A stretch of DNA of 64,000 bases from Methylococcus sp. EFPC2 (GTDB taxonomy: Bacteria; Pseudomonadota; Gammaproteobacteria; Methylococcales; Methylococcaceae): positions 4,290,001 through 4,354,000 of the forward strand of contig NZ_CP070491.1 of NCBI RefSeq assembly GCF_016925495.1, in the 5' to 3' direction. Below the pieces are notes generated by a model. It did not search any database. It had not been told where the DNA came from and saw only the letters and a program-made list of their open reading frames with translations. The position numbers were made by a program, and so were the translations under genes. Numbering within the stretch: position 1 is the first letter of the stretch; every line of letters begins with the position of its first letter. Of the stretch, positions 35,240 through 43,604 are shown piece by piece.

Positions 35240-37294
35240 CTAGTCCCCGGTTTGCAAGCCCGGCAAGTCGATCCGCGCTTCCTGATTTCGCCAGATCACG
35301 GCACCGACGTCGTGCCACGGCTGTTCGAGGTTGTTGCCGCGCAGGCCCGCTTCCCAGTCCATCGGCACTTTCACATACTTTTCCTTGACGACGAATTGGG
35401 CGTTGTTCAAGTCCAGTCCTTCCTTGGTCCCCCAGAATGCGGTGATCTGCATTAAGGCCTTGTCCAGACGCTTGCGCTTGATGTGGGGGGTGACGGCGAT
35501 GTTGGCCCACCAGCATTGGATGCGGCCCCAGTTGGGCGCGACGATGCGGCCTTGTTCGTTGACGAAGGGCAACCAGCGTTCCACGCCCTCTTTATCCTTC
35601 CAGGTGAGCCCCAAGATGCGCGTATAGCCGACGAAGTGATCGTGCATGTACAGCGCGTGCGGGGTTATCCCCAAGAAGGTGTGCGAGAGGAACAGGACGG
35701 CGTTGCTCACCCCTTCCAACGCCAGGCCGGCTTCCGTGCGCGCGTGGCCTTCGTTGAGCCGGTAGAACACGCCGAATTGCAGGGTGCTGTTGAGCTGCAA
35801 CAGGCCGATCAGCACCAGGCACTTGGCCAGGCGCGTGGCCCGGCGGCGCGGCGTGCCCGTGTAATGAGCGGCGAGTCGTGCCCAGGGATCGGCTTCCGGG
35901 TCTAAAGCCGGCGCGGCACAGCTCTCGTCGCAACTCAGCCGGGCGCGCGTGTCGGCGATGCGGCGGTAGCTCGCCTTGGCCAAATGGTAGAGGCCCGGCA
36001 GGCGGATGATCCAGGCCAGCGGAGCCGGATAGACCATCGCGGTCAGGATGCGCAGATAGGTGTCGACGCCGGAGTGAAGTTGGCCGCGGCGGTCGAGCGC
36101 GTAAAGGTCCGTCAGCAAGGTGCTTTCGGGGATGGCCGCCAGCGCCGGGTAGTTCGCTGCATGGGTCTGCAAGTCCTTGAAGGCTACGGCCCGGAAGATG
36201 TCGAAGTGCGACAGCACGATCACGGTGCGATTGCACAAGGGGCAGAGGCCGTCGTAGAACACCGTCAGCACAGGTTCCCGTCTCTGCAGCCAGCCGCCCA
36301 GCGTGCGCCACCAGGAAAATGGCACGAGCAGGGCGTAGGGCGCCAGCATGCCGAAGCCGAACTGGTAGATGTTGAGCGAGACGATGATGCCGGTGTGAAA
36401 GCTCGCGCCGATCAGCAGAAGCGGCACCCGCGCCCAGCGGAACCACATCAGCGGCAGGAACAGGAACTGGAAGACGATGAGGGTGTAGCCGATGAGCCGC
36501 TCGGCCCATTCGTTGTCGAGCAGCCAGCTCATGTCCAGGCCGGACATGTAGTAAGGGTGGGTGGGCGGCAGCCAGGAGCCCATGCCGTTGCGCCAGAATT
36601 CCGCCGAAAGCTTGTGGATGCCGGCATCGAGATAAAGCAGGCCCAGCACGAAAGCCAGGGGCAGCGTGTAGCACAGCACGGAGACGCTAGCCTTGAGCCC
36701 CTCGCCCTCTGGGAGAGGGGTTGGGGTGAGGGTAGCAACGCCTTCGGCCGACGATTGGGGTGTTTCTTCGTTACGGACAATAGCCCTCACCCTGCCCTCT
36801 CCAATCGCAAACGGTTGCTGAGTCGCAACCCTTCCCAGAGGGCGAGGGTATTCGTAGCGCCGGCCCGGGTAGGCGTATTTGAGCTTGCGGCGCAGATTGT
36901 CCAGCGACAGCGCACGGTCGGACGGCAGGAAAAGCATCAGGAAGCTGATGCCTATCATCATCTGGTCGAAGCCGCCGTCGAAGTCCAGCCACATCGGGGT
37001 GAAACCGACGAATACCAGCCACAGCAGGTAATTGGCGATGGCCGCAGCCCGTGTGTGATAGCCGAGGATGATGCCCGTCAGCACGACGGCCCAGATTGCC
37101 AGGAACAGATCGACCACCGGCGAGGCCGGCTCCAGGAAGGGGACGCGGTCGAAGATCAGGTGGCGGAAATAGGCCAGGAACAGGATTTCCGCCAGCGCGA
37201 CCAGGCCGAAGAGTATGCGGAAAACGGCCAGTCCCGTGGCGGGGACCTGTTTGGCCAGGCCGCGTTCCAGCCAGGCTCTGAGCGTAGGTATCAT
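35240..37294 (-). CDS. HTTM-domain membrane protein fused to a DCC (DUF393) domain
   Basis: 684 residues. The N-terminal part (about 10-330) is an HTTM domain (VKGC-like fold) with many membrane helices; GYHTRAAAIANYLLWL, HKLSAEFWRNG and LIGASFHTGIIVSL are typical. From about 341 comes a DCC/DUF393 domain with the redox-like motif FYDGLCPLCN (C351/C354) and GVDTYLRIL. A further membrane segment and a soluble C-terminal region (about 500-684) resembling other HTTM tails follow. Residues about 146-202 are encoded by palindromic repeats and interrupt the HTTM domain in a loop. Function unknown. Confidence 0.85.
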   Translation of the reverse strand: MIPTLRAWLERGLAKQVPATGLAVFRILFGLVALAEILFLAYFRHLIFDRVPFLEPASPVVDLFLAIWAVVLTGIILGYHTRAAAIANYLLWLVFVGFTPMWLDFDGGFDQMMIGISFLMLFLPSDRALSLDNLRRKLKYAYPGRRYEYPRPLGRVATQQPFAIGEGRVRAIVRNEETPQSSAEGVATLTPTPLPEGEGLKASVSVLCYTLPLAFVLGLLYLDAGIHKLSAEFWRNGMGSWLPPTHPYYMSGLDMSWLLDNEWAERLIGYTLIVFQFLFLPLMWFRWARVPLLLIGASFHTGIIVSLNIYQFGFGMLAPYALLVPFSWWRTLGGWLQRREPVLTVFYDGLCPLCNRTVIVLSHFDIFRAVAFKDLQTHAANYPALAAIPESTLLTDLYALDRRGQLHSGVDTYLRILTAMVYPAPLAWIIRLPGLYHLAKASYRRIADTRARLSCDESCAAPALDPEADPWARLAAHYTGTPRRRATRLAKCLVLIGLLQLNSTLQFGVFYRLNEGHARTEAGLALEGVSNAVLFLSHTFLGITPHALYMHDHFVGYTRILGLTWKDKEGVERWLPFVNEQGRIVAPNWGRIQCWWANIAVTPHIKRKRLDKALMQITAFWGTKEGLDLNNAQFVVKEKYVKVPMDWEAGLRGNNLEQPWHDVGAVIWRNQEARIDLPGLQTGD
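36691..36858. repeat. Palindromic repeat pair inserted in the HTTM gene
   Basis: Two inverted copies of the GAGGG-type repeat: CCCCTCGCCCTCTGGGAGAG then GGGTTGGGGTGAGGG (36699-36733), and CCCTCACCCTGCCCTCTCC...CCCAGAGGGCGAGGG (36784-36848), with a 50-base spacer. In the gene's frame the first encodes LTPTPLPEGEG. About 168 bases, keeping the frame open. Confidence 0.8.
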
Positions 37295-37368
37295 GCGGGA
37301 ACCCCTAGTGGGTCGAGGGGGCGGGCGCTGCCGGAATCGGGACGATGGGGCAGCCGAGCCGGCGATGT

Positions 37369-37412
37369 TGGTGGGAGCGGGCTTCAGCCCGCGATCGTCG
37401 CGAGCTGAAACC
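37369..37412. repeat. REP-like palindrome (GTGGGAGCGGG family), copy 3
   Basis: TTGGTGGGAGCGGGCTTCAG at 37369-37388 continues CCCGCGATCGTCGCG and ends in a partial GCTGAAACC arm. Its first 25 bases match the family at 34278 and 35154. Confidence 0.78.
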
Positions 37413-37432
37413 GGTCCGTAGCGGATTGATCC

Positions 37433-37834
37433 TTACTGGATCTTTTTCAGCGCCTTGCCTTCGCTGCCGAAGCGGCAGAAGCCGCCGGAGAAATAGCGGG
37501 CGCAATCCTGGGATTCCTCGATCCTGGCCTCGTCGCCTTCCAGCTTGATGTTGAGCTGGCAGTAATGGGCCTCGCCCTGGGCTTGCTTTTTCAGGGTCAG
37601 CTCGGTATCGCTGACGACCTTGGCTTCACCGGAAATCTGCGCGGAGCAGGGCCGGTCGGTTTCGGCACCGGTGGGGTCGAAATCCACGTCGACCAGCACG
37701 TCCACATCGCCCTTCTGCTTGGTGATCTTGAGGTGCTGAACGTGGCCGCCTTCCTTGCGGACATAGTGATCCGCACCGGCGAATACGCTGGTGGAGAACA
37801 GCAGGGCCAAGCTGAATATCATCGTCTTCTTCAT
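37433..37834 (-). CDS. Small secreted protein of unknown function
   Basis: 133 residues with a clear signal peptide (MKKTMIFSLALLFSTSVFA). The mature part is beta-rich with four Cys residues (RPCSAQ, HYCQLN, QDCARY, GFCRFG) likely paired as disulfides in the periplasm. VDVDFDPTGAETDRP and the repeated lysines give no family match I can name. Its start lies 50 bases from dapD, with a REP palindrome between. Confidence 0.82.
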   Translation of the reverse strand: MKKTMIFSLALLFSTSVFAGADHYVRKEGGHVQHLKITKQKGDVDVLVDVDFDPTGAETDRPCSAQISGEAKVVSDTELTLKKQAQGEAHYCQLNIKLEGDEARIEESQDCARYFSGGFCRFGSEGKALKKIQ

Positions 37835-37854
37835 CGGATTACCTTTTCTTCTAT

Positions 37855-37879
37855 GTAGGTCGGGTTAGCGTAACCCGAC
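37855..37879. repeat. REP-like palindrome after dapD
   Basis: GTCGGGTTA-GCG-TAACCCGAC (37859-37879) is a perfect nine-base-pair hairpin. It shares its arm with the repeat at 15827. It may end or stabilise the dapD message. Confidence 0.7.
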
Positions 37880-37884
37880 GGTTC

Positions 37885-38700
<816 letters not shown>

Positions 38701-38816
38701 GCGGTTTCTACTTTCGGGTTGATCCAACAATAAAACTTTTTGGGGGGCGGGCGGTGGGTTACGGCGCACCCGATGCGTTCGTGCAGAAAATCCTCGTTGC
38801 GCGCGCCTAACCCAGC

Positions 38817-40013
38817 CTACGACGATAGAACGAAGGATTTGATGCGCTGCGCCGCTTCCACGCAGTCTTCCAGCGGAGCCACCAGGGCCAGGCGGACGTG
38901 TTGTTCGCCGGGATTGATGCCGTGGGCCTCGCGCGATAGGTAGCCGCCCGGCAGCACGGTCAGGTTTTGCCGGGCGTACAAGTCGCGGGCGAAGGTCTCG
39001 CCGTCGGTCGGGACTCGCGGCCAGAGGTAGAAACCGGCCGGCGGGATGGCCACGTCCAGCGTGCCGGACAGGATGTCGTGTACGGCGGCGAACTTGCGGC
39101 GATAGAGTTCCCGGTTGTGCACCACATGCTCCTCGTCACGCCAGGCCGCCAGGCTGGCATGTTGTATGTGCAATGCAAGGGCGCAGCCGTGGTAGGTGCG
39201 GTAGAGCAGGTAGTTCTTCAATACGGCCGCATCGCCGGCCACGAAGCCCGAGCGCAGGCCCGGCGCGTTGGAGCGTTTGGACAGACTGTGGAACACGATG
39301 CAGTTCTTGAACGCCGTGTTGCCCATGGCATGAGCCGCCTGCAGCAGTCCGGTCGGCGGGTTGGCCTCGTCGGCATAGATCTCCGAATAACATTCGTCGG
39401 AGGCGATGACGAAGTCAAAACGGTCGGCCAAGGCTATCAGCTTCTGCAGGGTGGCGATGGGCAGCACCGCGCCGGTCGGATTGCCCGGTGAGCAGATGTA
39501 GAGCAGTTGGCAGCGCGCCCAGACCGATTCGGGCACCGAGTCGAAATCGGGCAGATAGCCGGATTCCCGCGTGGTGTTGAGAAAATAAGGTTCGGCACCG
39601 GCCAGCAGGGCGGCGCCTTCGTAGATCTGGTAAAAAGGATTGGGCATCAGCACCAGCGGCTGCTCGGCCGGGTCCACGATGCACTGGGCGAATGAAAACA
39701 AGGCCTCGCGCGTGCCGTTGACGGGCAATACCTGGCTTTCCGGGTCGACCGCTCCGGCAGGCAGGCCGAAACGCCGGCTCAGCCATTCGGCGATTGCCAG
39801 GCGCAATTCCGGGATACCTTTGGTGGCGGGATAGTTGGCCAGCCCGTGCAGGTGGGCGATCAAAGCCTCGGCAATGAAATGCGGCGTGGCGTGTTGCGGC
39901 TCGCCTATGGACAGCGCGATGTGGGCCTTGTCGGCCGGAGCCGGTACCCCTTGTTTCAGACGGGCCAGCTTTTCGAACGGATAGGGCTGCAGTTTCGATA
40001 GATGGGGATTCAT
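38817..40013 (-). CDS. dapC: Succinyldiaminopimelate transaminase
   Basis: Class I/II aminotransferase; with dapD next door it most likely makes N-succinyl-L,L-diaminopimelate precursor in lysine synthesis. 398 residues from ATG 40013 ([16 protein letters not shown]). [10 protein letters not shown] near the start, SPGNPTGAV, the Asp/Tyr pair in [11 protein letters not shown], and the Schiff-base Lys in [11 protein letters not shown] match DapC of proteobacteria. The upstream in-frame extension to 40247 is not family-like. Confidence 0.93.
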   Translation of the reverse strand: MNPHLSKLQPYPFEKLARLKQGVPAPADKAHIALSIGEPQHATPHFIAEALIAHLHGLANYPATKGIPELRLAIAEWLSRRFGLPAGAVDPESQVLPVNGTREALFSFAQCIVDPAEQPLVLMPNPFYQIYEGAALLAGAEPYFLNTTRESGYLPDFDSVPESVWARCQLLYICSPGNPTGAVLPIATLQKLIALADRFDFVIASDECYSEIYADEANPPTGLLQAAHAMGNTAFKNCIVFHSLSKRSNAPGLRSGFVAGDAAVLKNYLLYRTYHGCALALHIQHASLAAWRDEEHVVHNRELYRRKFAAVHDILSGTLDVAIPPAGFYLWPRVPTDGETFARDLYARQNLTVLPGGYLSREAHGINPGEQHVRLALVAPLEDCVEAAQRIKSFVLSS

Positions 40014-40323
40014 CGCGGGCGGCTTAGGCGTACGCGCAGCGGGCATCGCCTGGGTGAAAAAGAGACCGCAGTATAGGGGATTACGGGATCGGCTGCCAGA
40101 TCGATCGGCTAGGGGCAAGTCTCGGAAAATCCGTCGCGGGTGCAGGCGGAATTTCGCCTTTAGGCGGTTGAGGTCGACAGTACCGCGAGGGGGTGTGTAA
40201 GATATCCGGTCTTTGACCGTTCCGAAGGCGTTTTCTACAGGCGCCATAAGACCTTACGAACCCGGAAGTCCCGCCTAAACTTTGGGTGCTTCCCGAACGA
40301 ACGACTTTATACAGGACATATCC
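40014..40323. other. Divergent gap between dapC and hpf
   Basis: 310 bases without a gene. On the minus strand TATACT (40070-40075) could be the -10 for dapC. On the plus strand TTGACC (40213-40218) and TACAGG (40236-40241), 17 bases apart, could serve hpf. The middle has a short imperfect hairpin (CGCCTTTAGGCGG, 40157-40169). Confidence 0.4.
40213..40241 (+). promoter_or_regulatory. Candidate hpf promoter
   Basis: TTGACC (five of six -35 matches) and TACAGG (three of six) with a 17-base spacer, about 80 bases before the hpf ATG. Confidence 0.4.
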
Positions 40324-40692
40324 ATGCAAGTACCACTAGAGATCGCCTTCCGCGGGGTAGAACACTCCGACGCCGTCGAAGCCAAGATCCGCGAGAAAAC
40401 CGCCAAGCTAGAGCAGTTTTGCGACAACATCATCAGCTGCAAGGTCGCGGTCGAAGCCGACCACCATCACCAGCACCAGGGTAATCTCTACCACGTCCGC
40501 ATCGATCTGAGCGTACCTAACAAACACATCGTCGTGAGCCGCGATCACCACGACAAGCAGGCGCACGAAGACGTTTATGTCGCCCTGCGCGACGCATTCG
40601 ATGCCGTCAAGCGCCAGTTGGAAGAACACGTCCGCATCCAGCGCGGAGAGGTCAAGAAACATCAGGCGGCGCAGGCCGGCGACCTGCAATAA
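40324..40692 (+). CDS. hpf: Ribosome hibernation promoting factor / RaiA family
   Basis: Binds the decoding centre of resting ribosomes and blocks translation in stationary phase. 122 residues from ATG 40324 (MQVPLEIAFRGVEHSDAVE). The S30AE fold is covered: IREKTAKLEQF, CKVAVEADHHHQHQG, YHVRIDLSVPN and the AYVALRDAFDAVKRQLE-like helix (VYVALRDAFDAVKRQLEEH). It is a short form without the dimerising C-terminal domain. His-rich loop (DHHHQHQ) is unusual but within the family. Confidence 0.93.
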   Translation: MQVPLEIAFRGVEHSDAVEAKIREKTAKLEQFCDNIISCKVAVEADHHHQHQGNLYHVRIDLSVPNKHIVVSRDHHDKQAHEDVYVALRDAFDAVKRQLEEHVRIQRGEVKKHQAAQAGDLQ

Positions 40693-40767
40693 ACCCGCGC
40701 AAGCCGGGGTAGCCTGGCTGCGACAACAGGTCGCAAGGGCTGCGGATATACAGCCCTGAAACGAGTG

Positions 40768-40776
40768 TGGTATAAA
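40768..40776 (+). promoter_or_regulatory. Extended -10 promoter before the Gly-rich lipoprotein
   Basis: TGG-TATAAA at 40768-40776 is an extended -10 element (TGnTATAAT type), about 90 bases before the start codon. A GC hairpin (GCCGCCGCCC...GGGCGCGGC, 40777-40801) follows in the 5' leader. Confidence 0.5.
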
Positions 40777-40865
40777 GCCGCCGCCCTTGTCGGGCGCGGC
40801 TTACGGCTTGGCCGGGCCGTACCGCGGGAGCGTTTTCGCTGATCATAAATCGTAGGATTTACAAC

Positions 40866-41510
40866 ATGGTGAAACAAATTCATTCCCCTGCTTTTTCCCT
40901 GCTGAAGTGTGGGCTCCTGGCGGTTTCCCTGGCTGCCTCGGGTTTGATGTTGACCGGTTGCGGCGGTGACGGCACCGGCGGTTCATCCGTTAGCGCCAAG
41001 ATCGAAGCCAAGATCGGCGGTACGGTCAGCGATAACAAAGGTCCCGTGCACACGGGACGGATCGAGGTGACCGACAAGAACGGGGCGCCTTTGACCAGCG
41101 TCGATTTCGAGGGCGGGCGTTATTCCGTTACGGTGCCGGCCGGTGCGACCTATCCCATCGTGATCACGGCGCATCCATCGCCCGACTCGCCCAGCACCGA
41201 TCCGGTCAAGGCAGCGGTCACCAGCGCCATCGCCGATCGTCAGGATATTTCCCCGGTGACCACTTACGTGGTCGACAACGCCCTGGCGATAGGCGGCTTG
41301 ACGCCCGAGAATATCGCCAAGGCTTCCGGCGGTGCGATCGGCATGCGCCAGTCGCAAGGCGTGAGTGCGGGTGCGGGCGGCAGCGCCGGCGGTCCCGGCA
41401 ACAGCGGCGGCGGCACGGGCAAGGGCGGTCATGCCGGCCACGACATGACCGACAAGAGCTCCGGCAGCCATGACACGAACAAGGCCGGCGGAGAAGCGGA
41501 GCAAAAATAA
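40866..41510 (+). CDS. Lipoprotein with Gly/His-rich C-terminus
   Basis: 214 residues. The signal ends LAASGLMLTGCGG, giving lipidated Cys32. Residues about 45-100 look like a carboxypeptidase-regulatory/Ig-like beta domain (IGGTVSDNKGPVHTGRIEV, DKNGAPLTSVDFEGGRYSV in parts). A helical segment follows, and the last 60 residues are low complexity (GSAGGPGNSGGGTGKGGHAG, then Ser/His/Asp/Lys rich). No named family. Surface exposure is likely. Two terminators follow. Confidence 0.83.
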   Translation: MVKQIHSPAFSLLKCGLLAVSLAASGLMLTGCGGDGTGGSSVSAKIEAKIGGTVSDNKGPVHTGRIEVTDKNGAPLTSVDFEGGRYSVTVPAGATYPIVITAHPSPDSPSTDPVKAAVTSAIADRQDISPVTTYVVDNALAIGGLTPENIAKASGGAIGMRQSQGVSAGAGGSAGGPGNSGGGTGKGGHAGHDMTDKSSGSHDTNKAGGEAEQK

Positions 41511-41519
41511 TTCCGCATC

Positions 41520-41543
41520 CCGGCTGCTTGGGCAGCCGGTTTT
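41520..41543 (+). terminator. Rho-independent terminator 1 after the lipoprotein gene
   Basis: CCGGCTGC (41520-41527) and GCAGCCGG (41532-41539) with a TTGG loop and TTTT. Confidence 0.8.
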
Positions 41544-41549
41544 CCGAAT

Positions 41550-41578
41550 CGGCGGCCCTGACCGGGCCGCCGTTTTTC
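41550..41578 (+). terminator. Rho-independent terminator 2 after the lipoprotein gene
   Basis: CGGCGGCCC (41550-41558) and GGGCCGCCG (41564-41572) with a five-base loop, followed by TTTTTCG. A tandem arrangement with the preceding terminator. Confidence 0.88.
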
Positions 41579-41607
41579 GTTCCGGTTCCTGATTGACGAT
41601 CCCTTTC

Positions 41608-42531
41608 ATGGTCCGCTCGGGTCGTTCCCCTTTTCGCCTTGCGATGGTGCTCGGGCGATGGCTGTTGCGCCTGGTGCCTCCCGGCATCTGGCTGCTCGCC
41701 GCCGTGATGCTCGGCGCGTGGCAGGTTTACGAGATGCGCGTCGCCCAGCCGCGCATGAGCTGGATGGGCTTGCCGCGCGCCCAATTCGACTGGAGCACCC
41801 CCAATTCCTGGTTTCGCGTGTTGCGCAACCAGGGCTTTCTGGTCGGTTATTCGGACTGGCGGGGCAATCCGCTGTGGGTGTGTTATCGTCTTTCGCCAGC
41901 GCGGGAAAATGGGCCTGCGCTCAAGCGTCCTTCCCGGTTCTATGCCGATTGGCGCGCGCTCAACCGCGTGCGTCACGAAGATTACGCCGGCAGCGGCTAC
42001 GATCACGGGCACATGGCGCCGAATCATGCGATCAGCGTTCTATACGGCCGGGAGGCCCAGGAGGATACTTTCCTGCTGACCAACATCACCCCGCAGAGGC
42101 CTAACCTCAACCGGCGCCTGTGGGAGCGTCTGGAAGAGGCCGAACTCGACCACTTCGCCCCGCGGGCCGGGCAGGTCTGGGTGTACACGGGGCCGGTGTT
42201 CGAGGCGCCGCTGGAAAGGCTGAAGGCGAGCTGGCGCGTGGAAATCCCCGACGCTTTTTACAAGATCGTCGTCGCGCCGGACAGCCGCAAAGCCATCGCC
42301 TTCATCATGCCCCAGAATGTCGAGGGCAACGAACCTTTGGATCACTATCTCGTCAGCGTGGACTCGGTGGAGCGCCGGACCGGGCTGGATTTCTTCCACG
42401 AGCTGGATGATGCGGCCGAGAATCGCATGGAGGCCGAAGTCGATCCGGATTTCTGGCGCTTGCAGGACGTGGCGCATAAGGCGGGCCGCTATCACCGTGC
42501 CGAGCACCAAGTCGCCGGGAGTAAGCCGTGA
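41608..42531 (+). CDS. Membrane-anchored DNA/RNA non-specific endonuclease
   Basis: 307 residues from ATG 41608. One N-terminal hydrophobic segment (about 20-42, LRLVPPGIWLLAAVMLGAW) would anchor or export the protein. The beta-beta-alpha-metal nuclease domain has YDHGHMAPNHAIS (a DRGH variant with DHGH, His general base near residue 139), TFLLTNITPQRPNLNRRLWE (metal Asn) and the YTGPVF strand. Proteins of this family degrade extracellular or periplasmic nucleic acid. TTG 41593 is an alternative start. It overlaps the RibD-like gene by four bases. Confidence 0.88.
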   Translation: MVRSGRSPFRLAMVLGRWLLRLVPPGIWLLAAVMLGAWQVYEMRVAQPRMSWMGLPRAQFDWSTPNSWFRVLRNQGFLVGYSDWRGNPLWVCYRLSPARENGPALKRPSRFYADWRALNRVRHEDYAGSGYDHGHMAPNHAISVLYGREAQEDTFLLTNITPQRPNLNRRLWERLEEAELDHFAPRAGQVWVYTGPVFEAPLERLKASWRVEIPDAFYKIVVAPDSRKAIAFIMPQNVEGNEPLDHYLVSVDSVERRTGLDFFHELDDAAENRMEAEVDPDFWRLQDVAHKAGRYHRAEHQVAGSKP

Positions 42532-43382
42532 GCAAGCAGATTTTTCGCCTCTATCCACCGCCTTACCAGCCCGTGGCCCTGCAAGGCCTGTATCTGGGCC
42601 TGGGGTTGCACGAAGTCGGCACGGCGGAGCAACCCTTCGTGTACGCCAACTTCCTGTCCAGCCTGGACGGACGCATCGCCCTGGAAGACCCCCTGAGCGG
42701 CCAGACCTGGTTGCCCCGCAGCCTCACCACCCCGGACGATTTCCGTTTGTTCCTGGAGCTCCAGGCCCAGGCCGATTGCCTGATCACCCACGGCGGCTAT
42801 TTGCGCTCCCTGGCCGAGGGACGGTTGGGCAACATCCTGCAAGTCGGTCTGCGTCCCGGAACCGAGGATCTGGCCGAATGGCGGGTGGCGCAGGGCTTGA
42901 GCCCCCACCCGGCCATCGTGGTGGCCAGTGCCAGCCTGGATTTTCCCATGCCGCACTCGATTCGGGAACACGGCCAAACTTGCCTCATCGCCACCGGCGC
43001 GCAGGCCGATCCGGATCGCGTGGCTTATTGGCGGTCTCAGGGATACGAGGTGATCGAATCGGGGCCTCGCACACTGGTGGAGGGCGCCCCTTTGGTGCAG
43101 GAACTGGGCGCACGCGGCTATCGCAGCATTTACCTCATCGCCGGCCCGCATATGCTCGATGCGATGATAAGGGACGGTAAGCTGGACCGTTTGTTCCAGA
43201 CCATCACCCATCAGTTGATGGGGGGTACGGCCTTCCGCACTCTCACGCCGGGTGCCGAACTGGGCTTGTTCGGCCATCTGAAGATGCGCTCCCTCTATTA
43301 CGATCCCACTTCTCCGGCCGATACCGGGCAATGGTTCGCCCAGTTCGACAACTTTCGGCCGGACTCCCCGCCGCCGGTTTGA
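42528..43382 (+). CDS. RibD C-terminal-domain reductase
   Basis: 284 residues, GTG start overlapping the nuclease stop. FVYANFLSSLDGRIALEDP is the typical RibD_C/DHFR-like start, followed by LFLELQAQADCLITHGGYLRS and a later IYLIAGPHMLDAMIRDG segment. RibD_C enzymes are NADPH reductases of pyrimidine intermediates in riboflavin synthesis, but free-standing ones often have other unknown substrates, and no deaminase domain is present here. Residues 175-230 contain an insert-like variable stretch. Confidence 0.83.
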   Translation: MSKQIFRLYPPPYQPVALQGLYLGLGLHEVGTAEQPFVYANFLSSLDGRIALEDPLSGQTWLPRSLTTPDDFRLFLELQAQADCLITHGGYLRSLAEGRLGNILQVGLRPGTEDLAEWRVAQGLSPHPAIVVASASLDFPMPHSIREHGQTCLIATGAQADPDRVAYWRSQGYEVIESGPRTLVEGAPLVQELGARGYRSIYLIAGPHMLDAMIRDGKLDRLFQTITHQLMGGTAFRTLTPGAELGLFGHLKMRSLYYDPTSPADTGQWFAQFDNFRPDSPPPV

Positions 43383-43417
43383 ATAGATTGCTTGCTATCG
43401 TCGTGGGGGCGGTGCAA

Positions 43418-43450
43418 CTGTCACAAAACCGTCATGACTTTGGTAGAGAA
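43418..43450 (+). promoter_or_regulatory. phoU: Pho box and promoter of phoU
   Basis: CTGTCACAAAACCGTCAT (43418-43435) has the two CTGTCA-type seven-base repeats separated by four A/T bases, as in PhoB sites. A -10-like TAGAGA follows at 43444-43449, at the spacing of a site that replaces the -35. PhoB activation under phosphate limitation is inferred. Confidence 0.75.
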
Positions 43451-43604
43451 TGAAATTCCCCGCAGGGGCCTTTCTTCCGGGATGCAAGAGGGCTGGGGAA
43501 TTCGCGCCAGGGATGGCCTTTTCCACATAGGCTGACCGCGCCGTCCGATCAGGCTACATCCGCTTAGGGGACCTAGGCGGATCACTCCGTTTCAGACCCA
43601 TTAC

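Noticed and set aside
38750-38816. Repeat-like stretch between dapD and dapC (GGGTTACGGCGCACCC...GCGCCTAACCC)
   Set aside because: Arms GGGTTACGGCGC and GCGCCTAACCC are only partly complementary, so I do not list it as a firm repeat.
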